This document shows positions 31,468-36,253 of a stretch of 36,253 nucleotides of DNA, in pieces. Origin of the DNA: a virus. Numbering within the stretch: position 1 is the stretch's first letter; every line of letters begins with the position of its first letter. The translations under genes were made by a program, and so were the position numbers. The stretch covers positions 1-36,253 of IMG/VR virus record IMGVR_UViG_3300009165_000014. The stretch is one strand, 5' to 3'. The notes beneath the pieces were generated by a model. It saw only the letters and a list, made by a program, of their open reading frames with translations. It had not been told where the DNA came from and made no database searches.

Positions 31468-31917
31468 ATGAGTTATGAAAATCCTTGGAGATTCAATGGG
31501 GAAATTTTTGAGTCTTCTGATATTCAAGATAATTTTGGTTTTGTTTATCATATACACTGCAATAAAACTGGTCGTAGTTACATTGGTAGGAAATATTTCT
31601 GGTCTTTCCGCACACCAAAGGGAAAATCTAGAAAAGTTAAATCAGAGTCCGATTGGAAAAATTATTATGGATCATGTCCCGAACTCAAAACCGATCTTAA
31701 ACTTTGGGGCAAAGCATCCTGCGACAGAACGATACTTAGCCTCCATAGAACAAAAGGACATTGTAACTACGAAGAAACAAAACAACTTTTCCTAAATAAT
31801 GTGTTGATCGAGTCTCTTGACGATGGCACACCAGCGTACTACAATAGCAATATCCTAGGTCGCTACATGCGAAAAGATTATGGAAACTTTGGAAAAGACT
31901 CTAAAACAATCACATGA
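31468..31917 (+). CDS. GIY-YIG family endonuclease
   Basis: 149 residues. GFVYHI (24-29) and SYIGRKYF (37-44) correspond to the GIY and YIG strands, with R41 as the catalytic Arg candidate. YYGSCPEL (66-73) and E102 (YEETKQLF), the likely metal-binding Glu, follow. The family includes homing endonucleases (Seg type), T4 endonuclease II and repair nucleases. No intron or intein lies next to it, so it is either a free-standing homing enzyme or a phage DNA-processing nuclease. Confidence 0.82.
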   Translation: MSYENPWRFNGEIFESSDIQDNFGFVYHIHCNKTGRSYIGRKYFWSFRTPKGKSRKVKSESDWKNYYGSCPELKTDLKLWGKASCDRTILSLHRTKGHCNYEETKQLFLNNVLIESLDDGTPAYYNSNILGRYMRKDYGNFGKDSKTIT

Positions 31918-32071
31918 CTGGGCAATTGATCGGATGCATTTCCTATGTGAAAATAAAAATATCGAAGATGCCCATGCGATTCAATCTGAATTCAGTGAAT
32001 GGTTGGATCCGAATATTCTAGAGCATGACGTATTTTCATTACAATACATAGGAGAAGAATATGACTCTTGA
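31880..32071 (+). CDS. Small acidic protein, 63 aa
   Basis: Starts inside the nuclease gene (38-base overlap, other frame) and overlaps the next gene by 11 bases. It reads METLEKTLKQSHDWAIDRMH, then CENKNIEDAHAIQSEFSEWL and a Tyr/Glu-rich end. It is mostly helical, with no family recognised. The reading frame and coupling on both sides support it as real. Confidence 0.6.
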   Translation: METLEKTLKQSHDWAIDRMHFLCENKNIEDAHAIQSEFSEWLDPNILEHDVFSLQYIGEEYDS

Positions 32072-32732
32072 TCTTCATAACTTTTTTAAATTTTATGATG
32101 AGAAAAATGAGAACCATGTAGCAGCAGTTCAATGGTTAGAAGACAATCTGCCTGCTGAATTTTTAGACGACTCTGAGACTGAATGGATTGGTATTTACAG
32201 AACAAAACCACCAACTCCAGCAGTACTCGAAGTTCCATACTTCAATCAAGTAGACAACTACAGAGACGCACAAAGAACTTGTAACAGTTCGTCGTGTGCT
32301 ATGTGCCTTGCTTTCCTCAAGCCAGGTAGCATTAAAGGCGATGACGAATACGTTAAAAAAGTATTTGCTATCGGTGATACTACTGACCATGCGGTACAGA
32401 CGAAAGTTCTGTCAGGTTATGGGATTAAATCCCATTTCAGTTATAATCTCAGTTTTAGCGATATAGATAAAAGTCTTGATAGGGGTAAACCAGTTGTTAT
32501 TGGTATCCTTCATAGGGGTTCTTTATCTGCACCTACTGGTGGACACATGTGTGTAGTCATCGGTAAGACACCAGATGGTAAAGGATACTATGTCAACGAT
32601 CCATATGGATCATTAAATGATAATTATACTGGTCCTGTGACTAACGGTAAAAAGACAATTTATACCAAAGCAGTTCTTAAGCACCGTTGGTGTCCAGGAG
32701 GAAGTGATGGATGGGGAAGAATTTTCGACTAA
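32061..32732 (+). CDS. C39-like cysteine peptidase with N-terminal shared domain
   Basis: 223 residues; GGAG precedes the ATG. Residues 1-48 (DLHNFFKFYDE...AVQWLEDNLP...W.GIYR) form a domain shared with the endolysin at 32831. The catalytic part is of C39-like/papain type: Q-x..TCNSSSCAM (C74), GGHMCVVIG (H163) and VNDPYG (N180 or D181). Peptidases with this fold act on peptides or cell-wall peptide crosslinks. The shared domain suggests that both proteins bind the same target or go to the same place. No signal peptide is visible. Confidence 0.78.
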   Translation: MTLDLHNFFKFYDEKNENHVAAVQWLEDNLPAEFLDDSETEWIGIYRTKPPTPAVLEVPYFNQVDNYRDAQRTCNSSSCAMCLAFLKPGSIKGDDEYVKKVFAIGDTTDHAVQTKVLSGYGIKSHFSYNLSFSDIDKSLDRGKPVVIGILHRGSLSAPTGGHMCVVIGKTPDGKGYYVNDPYGSLNDNYTGPVTNGKKTIYTKAVLKHRWCPGGSDGWGRIFD

Positions 32733-32844
32733 TTTCAAAAGAAAGATCTTACAACGCATTAAAGATCTGACCAATAATGGTAGACATGTAGAAGCACATC
32801 AACTTTATCAAAAATACTTCGGAGGTAACAATGGCAAGAGTTGA
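32707..32844 (+). CDS. Small basic protein, 45 aa, nested between two enzymes
   Basis: Starts inside the C39-like gene (26-base overlap) and ends inside the endolysin (14-base overlap). It reads MDGEEFSTNFKRKILQRIKD then LTNNGRHVEAHQLYQKYFGG and NNGKS, so it is helical and basic. The GGAGG that serves the endolysin start lies within it. No family is recognised; moderate confidence that it is translated. Confidence 0.5.
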   Translation: MDGEEFSTNFKRKILQRIKDLTNNGRHVEAHQLYQKYFGGNNGKS

Positions 32845-33505
32845 CCTACACAATTTCTTTCAATTCTATGATGAAAGAAACCCTAATCACGTTAAATCAG
32901 TTCAGTGGTTGGAAGACAATCTTCCTGTTAAGTTCCTTGAAGACAATGTAGACTGGGCAGAAATTTATCGCGGAAAAAAGACTAGTGCTGCAACAGTAAG
33001 TACACCTGCTGCAGCTGCGCCTACAGTAACAGGTGGAGATGATCTGCCAATGATTGGTTTGAAATTAATCAAAGAGTTTGAAGGGTGCCATTTAAAAGCA
33101 TATCCCGATCCTCTTACTGGTGGACTTCCGATCACAATTGGTTGGGGTTCAACTCGTAAGAAGGATGGATCTCATTTTAAACTAGGAGATACTTTAACTC
33201 AAGCGGAAGCAGATGCACTTCTCATCGAGCAGTGTAAGAATGAGTTTCTGCCTTCTCTTCGTAAAATCCCACACTGGAATGAAATGTCTGATGGAAAAAG
33301 AGGCGCTCTGCTCAGCTTTGCTTATAATCTTGGTGCCGGTTTTTACGGTGGTGATAACTTTAATACTATTACTAAACGCTTGAAGAATAAAGAATGGGAC
33401 ATGGTTCCCGATGCGCTTTATCTTTACAGAAATCCTGGTTCTAATGTAGAAGCAGGACTAGCACGTAGAAGAAAGGCAGAAGGTGAAGCTTGGAAAAAAA
33501 GTTAA
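32831..33505 (+). CDS. Endolysin, GH24 lysozyme, with shared N-terminal domain
   Basis: 224 residues, with GGAGG seven bases upstream of the ATG. Residues 1-48 match the N-terminal domain of the C39-like peptidase (DLHNFFQFYDERN...VQWLEDNLP). An Ala/Thr/Pro linker (50-68) is followed by a T4-lysozyme-type domain: LIKEFEGCHLKAYPDP with E84 and D93 as catalytic candidates, then TIGWG and the ALLSFAYNLG motif. It cleaves peptidoglycan glycan strands. No signal peptide is seen, so release would need a holin. Confidence 0.9.
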   Translation: MARVDLHNFFQFYDERNPNHVKSVQWLEDNLPVKFLEDNVDWAEIYRGKKTSAATVSTPAAAAPTVTGGDDLPMIGLKLIKEFEGCHLKAYPDPLTGGLPITIGWGSTRKKDGSHFKLGDTLTQAEADALLIEQCKNEFLPSLRKIPHWNEMSDGKRGALLSFAYNLGAGFYGGDNFNTITKRLKNKEWDMVPDALYLYRNPGSNVEAGLARRRKAEGEAWKKS

Positions 33506-33524
33506 CTTCACACTAAAGTAAAAA

Positions 33525-33866
33525 ATGACTAACAAGAAAAACGAAAATGCTATGGGACAACTAATTCGTATATGTATTTTGGGTTGGTCTGCTGCTCTTC
33601 TTACTGCAAGCTATGCAGGTACTCTTTCTAAGATGGATCCTACATTCATTGCAACTGTCTTCACTGCATCTGCCGCTACTTTTGGCATCAACACTATGAA
33701 GAAAGGTGGAGATGAAGATGATGAAAAGAAAGAAGAACCAAAAAGAGGAGAAGTGGTAGAAGCACCACCAGAACCACCTACTCCTGAAGTTGCTTTGGTA
33801 GAACCATCTCTTGAAGAAAGAGTTGAGGTTCTGGAAGGTCAAGTTCAACCACGCACAGGAGCATAA
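33525..33866 (+). CDS. Two-segment membrane protein, holin candidate
   Basis: 113 residues, 19 bases after the endolysin. Two hydrophobic segments (about 12-31, IRICILGWSAALLTASYAG, and about 40-57, FIATVFTASAATFGINTM) are joined by a short loop. A charged Asp/Glu/Lys/Pro-rich tail of about 50 residues follows. This is the layout of a class II holin, and the place after the endolysin fits. Holin action is inferred, not shown. Confidence 0.65.
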   Translation: MTNKKNENAMGQLIRICILGWSAALLTASYAGTLSKMDPTFIATVFTASAATFGINTMKKGGDEDDEKKEEPKRGEVVEAPPEPPTPEVALVEPSLEERVEVLEGQVQPRTGA

Positions 33867-33982
33867 TGTCAAAGTCAGCAAACAAATCCAAGAAAGGTGG
33901 AGCAGGTTCTGCTAACAATAAAAAGCAGAACTCTGGAAATGCTAATGCTAATAAAGCAAAGAATGGTGGCAAGAAAAAATGA
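33866..33982 (+). CDS. Lys/Asn-rich small basic protein, 38 aa
   Basis: Starts with TAATG overlap of the previous stop. The whole product is Lys, Asn, Ser, Gly and Ala (MSKSANKSKKGGAGSANNKK and so on), ending GGKKK. It is probably disordered and may bind nucleic acid. The next gene starts by ATGA overlap at 33979, which supports both as translated. Confidence 0.5.
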   Translation: MSKSANKSKKGGAGSANNKKQNSGNANANKAKNGGKKK

Positions 33983-34149
33983 TTGAGTTTGTGACTTTGA
34001 CTATCGTTGGGCATACGTTAGTTGGACCAGATTTATGTCAAACTGAATTTCTAAGTGATAATCAAATTTACACATTTACATACCAATGCCAAGAGAATGG
34101 AACACTCCTAAACGAGAGTGTTGGAATGCTCCCATCCATCAAATATTGA
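33979..34149 (+). CDS. Small hypothetical protein, 56 aa
   Basis: MIEFVTLTIVGHTLVGPDLC then QTEFLSDNQIYTFTYQCQEN and GTLLNESVGMLPSIKY. The N-terminus has a short hydrophobic segment followed by polar sequence with two Cys, so it might be membrane-linked or secreted. It starts by ATGA overlap and overlaps the next gene by 64 bases in a different frame. No family is assigned. Confidence 0.55.
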   Translation: MIEFVTLTIVGHTLVGPDLCQTEFLSDNQIYTFTYQCQENGTLLNESVGMLPSIKY

Positions 34150-34277
34150 AAGCAATAGATAATCACACCCGTCTTCACATGGAGACGGGTGACATTTGGC
34201 ATGAAGAACAGGCCCAGATCTTGAGAAAGTATGTAAAAGATTTGAAAGTCTGGATACACAAAGAAGAAGGTTGGTGA
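34086..34277 (+). CDS. Small conserved protein, 63 aa
   Basis: MPREWNTPKRECWNAPIHQI then LKAIDNHTRLHMETGDIWHE and a helix QAQILRKYVKDLKVWI. It is Trp- and His-rich. I recall this pattern (WNTP...CWNAPIHQI...TGD.WH.EQA..LR.YV.DLK.WIH) in cyanomyoviruses, but no activity is known. It overlaps the preceding 56-aa gene by 64 bases, an unusually long overlap even in this compact region. Confidence 0.65.
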   Translation: MPREWNTPKRECWNAPIHQILKAIDNHTRLHMETGDIWHEEQAQILRKYVKDLKVWIHKEEGW

Positions 34278-34282
34278 AAAGA

Positions 34283-35029
34283 ATGAAAAAGTTACTCACC
34301 TCAGTTGGTCTAATTTTATCATTATCATTTCCCGCAATAGCATCATCTTTAGCACCAACGCAACCAACTGTAAAACCATACAGTGCTGCTGCAATGGGTT
34401 GTATGATACTTCTAGAATGTACTGAGGGTGTAGAAAAACTCACAGTAGATTCTGAGTTATTAAAAGATCCAGACTTTGACCCATTCAGGGAAGAATTAAA
34501 AAGAATTATTATTGCTCTTAATGCAGTAAATGTTCCTGTATATGTTGCACCAGAAAGATATTTTACTCCGAGAACTGTAGGATTATATAAACCAAATTAC
34601 AATCGTTTCTTTGTAAATGAAACTCTTCTCAAGGACCCAAGAGAGTTTCTGGGAACGATGAGGCACGAGGGATGGCACGTAGTTCAAGATTGTATGGGTG
34701 GCGGATTGCAAACTTCATTTATGGCACAGGTACATCAAGACAGTGAAATTCCTGCTTGGATAATGAAGAATACTAGACTGACTTATGAATCGATGATGCA
34801 AAGTCGCGCAGTTCCTTGGGAAGCAGATGCTAACTGGGCAGAGGAGCAATCTAATGTAACTGCAGAAAAGTTAGAGATGTGCTCCAAAGGTCCTCTGTGG
34901 GATCAAATTCGTCCTACACCAATGACTATGGATTGGTTGATTGGATGTGGATGGATGAAACCACAAGAAGGAAAATATCCTTATTACCCAAATAAGAAAG
35001 TTGAGTATTGTACTGAAGGTAAGTATTAA
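34283..35029 (+). CDS. Secreted HExxH putative metallopeptidase
   Basis: 248 residues from the ATG at 34283; a GTG at 34274 would overlap the previous stop but adds only three residues. MKKLLTSVGLILSLSFPAIA is a classical signal peptide with likely cleavage after ASS or near it. RHEGWHVVQD gives HExxH (128-132). PWEADANWAEE (E180) is a possible third ligand. Several Cys (40, 46, 137 and later) could form disulfides in the periplasm. A target in the cell envelope is plausible but unproven. Confidence 0.78.
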   Translation: MKKLLTSVGLILSLSFPAIASSLAPTQPTVKPYSAAAMGCMILLECTEGVEKLTVDSELLKDPDFDPFREELKRIIIALNAVNVPVYVAPERYFTPRTVGLYKPNYNRFFVNETLLKDPREFLGTMRHEGWHVVQDCMGGGLQTSFMAQVHQDSEIPAWIMKNTRLTYESMMQSRAVPWEADANWAEEQSNVTAEKLEMCSKGPLWDQIRPTPMTMDWLIGCGWMKPQEGKYPYYPNKKVEYCTEGKY

Positions 35030-35178
35030 TGGAATTACCTTGGGGAGTGATTACAATATTAGGTTGTAGTCTTATCTTTACTTTATATGTAATTTACTAC
35101 ATATTACGATTAGCACACGAGGAAATGAAAGATGAAAAATCTAGCAATCATTCTGTCAGCGACAAGTCTGGCAATTAG
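35029..35178 (+). CDS. Small membrane protein, 49 aa
   Basis: TAATG overlap with the secreted peptidase gene. MELPWGVITILGCSLIFTLY then VIYYILRLAHEEMKDEK gives one membrane segment (about 6-26) and a charged end. It overlaps the next gene by 47 bases in another frame. Its position in the lysis-type region suggests an envelope role, but no family is recognised. Confidence 0.55.
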   Translation: MELPWGVITILGCSLIFTLYVIYYILRLAHEEMKDEKSSNHSVSDKSGN

Positions 35179-35341
35179 TGGAGCACTTTGTTATGGTGCT
35201 TATATCACCTATCAGAAAGCACAAAAAATTCTAGATAATCCAGAAGAGTTTGTAGGTGCTGTGGTGGAGAAGCAAGTATCAAAAGCATTTGAAAAACTGC
35301 CTATCCCCAAACTAAATACTGAGAAGTTTAAATTATTTTGA
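35132..35341 (+). CDS. Small membrane-anchored protein, 69 aa
   Basis: MKNLAIILSATSLAISGALC then YGAYITYQKAQKILDNPEEF and VGAVVEKQVSKAFEKLPIPK, ending KFKLF. It has an N-terminal hydrophobic anchor (about 4-25) and a helical soluble part. Nested overlap with another small membrane-protein gene recalls spanin pairs, but there is no convincing lipobox in either, so a spanin call is not made. Similar short proteins are known to me from cyanomyoviruses. Confidence 0.65.
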   Translation: MKNLAIILSATSLAISGALCYGAYITYQKAQKILDNPEEFVGAVVEKQVSKAFEKLPIPKLNTEKFKLF

Positions 35342-35344
35342 AGA

Positions 35345-35758
35345 ATGTCCGACAAAGATCCTTACGTCTATAGAATACGTTCAGTTCACAAGGTTGTAGA
35401 TGGTGACACTATTGACGCTGACATTGATTTGGGTTTTGATATCTCCCTTACTAAGCGAATTCGTCTTGCTGGTATCGATACCCCAGAAAGTCGTACAACA
35501 GATGCAAACGAAAAGAAATACGGACTTGAATCAAAAGATTGGTTGAAGCATCGCTGTGAATTTGCTAAAAATATTCTAATCAAGACCGAACTTCCAGACT
35601 CCACAGAGAAGTATGGAAGAATTATTGGTCATTTGTTTATTAATGATGAACCAATCTCACTCAATGAGCAGATGATTATTTCCGGTTACGCCTGGGAATA
35701 TGATGGAGGTACAAAAGTTAAGAACTTTGCTGAACTGGATGCGAAGCGTAAGAAGTAA
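35345..35758 (+). CDS. Thermonuclease (staphylococcal nuclease family)
   Basis: 137 residues. Active-site residues match staphylococcal nuclease: DGDT (19-22, D21 metal ligand), RIRLAGIDTPESR with R40, D45, T46 and E48, and EKYGRIIG with R92. It cuts DNA and RNA with calcium. In a phage it may degrade host DNA or recycle nucleotides. No signal peptide is visible, so it should act in the cytoplasm. Its stop codon directly abuts the stop of the minus-strand gene. Confidence 0.9.
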   Translation: MSDKDPYVYRIRSVHKVVDGDTIDADIDLGFDISLTKRIRLAGIDTPESRTTDANEKKYGLESKDWLKHRCEFAKNILIKTELPDSTEKYGRIIGHLFINDEPISLNEQMIISGYAWEYDGGTKVKNFAELDAKRKK

Positions 35759-36253
35759 TCACTTTGAGTGAAACTTCTTATATTGTTGTTTCTTCTCTAC
35801 CTTCTGTTCTTTCTTGAGTAACTTATTGACTTTCTTGAGTGAAACGGACTTTTCAAAAGCAAAATATACTTGAGTTTCATATGGGGTAAGGTCTTTATTT
35901 AAAATCTTTTTACCTCTTACAAATATTTGTTCAAGTGCAGGTTTCATTTTCTTTACCATCCATTCCACCAAAGACTTGCCAACAAGAGCCGCAGCAACAG
36001 AAGCAGTAGCAGTGGTGCCAGCAAGAATAACTTGCTCTTTAGGTGGAACGGGGATTTCTCCGACAATTGGTACTTCAATTACAGGTACTCCTAAATTCGT
36101 ATTTGCAGTAGGTTGATCGGAAATAATCCGAGTATCCTGGGGGGGTTGAACAACTTGAGGAAGTTGGGGTGGAGGGGTAGTGTCAGGAAGCCCTCTAGAC
36201 TTTTCTTCTTGTGGTTCTTCTTGCTTTTTTCGTTCTGCTCTAACTGCTGCATC
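35759..36253 (-). CDS. Minus-strand membrane-type protein, 5'-truncated
   Basis: Open from the window edge down to its TGA at 35759; an internal TTG near 35971 is not the real start. The visible N-terminal part is charged and Pro/Gln-rich (about 60 residues). A hydrophobic stretch EQVILAGTTATASVAAALVG follows, then basic sequence (VEWMVKKMKPALEQIFVRGK) and a Lys-rich end. I recall proteins of this shape in cyanophages. It is the only minus-strand gene, converging on the thermonuclease with no base between the two stops. Confidence 0.75.
   Translation of the reverse strand, partial: DAAVRAERKKQEEPQEEKSRGLPDTTPPPQLPQVVQPPQDTRIISDQPTANTNLGVPVIEVPIVGEIPVPPKEQVILAGTTATASVAAALVGKSLVEWMVKKMKPALEQIFVRGKKILNKDLTPYETQVYFAFEKSVSLKKVNKLLKKEQKVEKKQQYKKFHSK

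Noticed and set aside
35029-35341. Spanin pair (inner-membrane spanin plus overlapping outer-membrane lipoprotein)
   Set aside because: The nested overlap looks right, but neither protein has a convincing lipobox and the first lacks a periplasmic coiled coil.
1-36253. CRISPR array, insertion sequence or integrase/attachment site
   Set aside because: No regularly spaced direct repeats, transposase or integrase motifs were seen. The repeats present are protein-coding, terminator-linked or the 84-bp unit at the left edge.

Overview
The window is a contiguous piece of a T4-like myovirus genome, almost certainly a cyanophage of marine Synechococcus or Prochlorococcus. The T4 replication genes occur in their usual order: sliding clamp gp45, clamp loader gp44 and gp62, RegA, DNA polymerase gp43, UvsX, helicase gp41, then primase gp61 and NrdA/NrdB. 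They are mixed with genes typical of cyanomyoviruses: a CobS-like ATPase, Hsp20, a MazG-like pyrophosphohydrolase and a 2OG-Fe(II) oxygenase. No photosystem gene is present here. Genes are packed, commonly with ATGA or TAATG overlaps, and all run on the + strand except one truncated gene at the right edge.

Layout. 1-804: 3' part of an Ala/Lys-rich, virion-type protein with an 84-bp tandem repeat. 885-4425: a VWA/HExxH (CobT-like) protein, a 43-aa peptide and a CobS-like AAA+ ATPase. 4470-10273: the clamp, clamp loader and RegA region. It is interrupted between gp44 and gp62 by two small genes, a candidate PD-(D/E)xK nuclease and a Dam-type methylase. 10382-10822: hsp20. 10920-17665: two related small proteins, DNA polymerase, UvsX, oxygenase, helicase, MazG-like protein and small genes. 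17681-18245: a zincin and two tRNAs (Ala-UGC, and a UAG-anticodon tRNA with a short variable loop). 18313-22770: late/virion-type genes, including a nucleotidyltransferase with an N-terminus like the T4 capsid-targeting sequence. 22788-27342: primase and class Ia ribonucleotide reductase. 27396-31361: three large low-complexity virion-type proteins, two of which share short modules with each other; one of these modules also ends the protein at 1-804. 31468-35758: GIY-YIG nuclease, C39-like peptidase, GH24 endolysin, holin candidate, several nested small genes, a secreted zincin and a thermonuclease. 35759-36253: minus-strand partial gene.

Regulation is unusually readable. Sigma70-type promoters are nested in gene ends or in terminator hairpins: TTGACC-17-TATAAT at 4403 and 18057, TTGACG-17-TATAAT at 10870. 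T4-type late promoters (TATAAATA) begin on the last T of terminator U-tracts at 21211, 27364 and 28420.

The points most worth following up are: (i) the candidate nuclease overlapping the Dam methylase, a possible phage-borne restriction-modification pair inside the clamp-loader operon; (ii) a set of putative capsid-packaged proteins with T4-like targeting and cleavage motifs, including an enzyme; (iii) short modules shared among virion-type proteins and between two cell-wall-type enzymes; and (iv) the terminator-promoter fusions. All calls come from reading the sequence, without database searches. No stretch longer than 300 bases lacks a gene.
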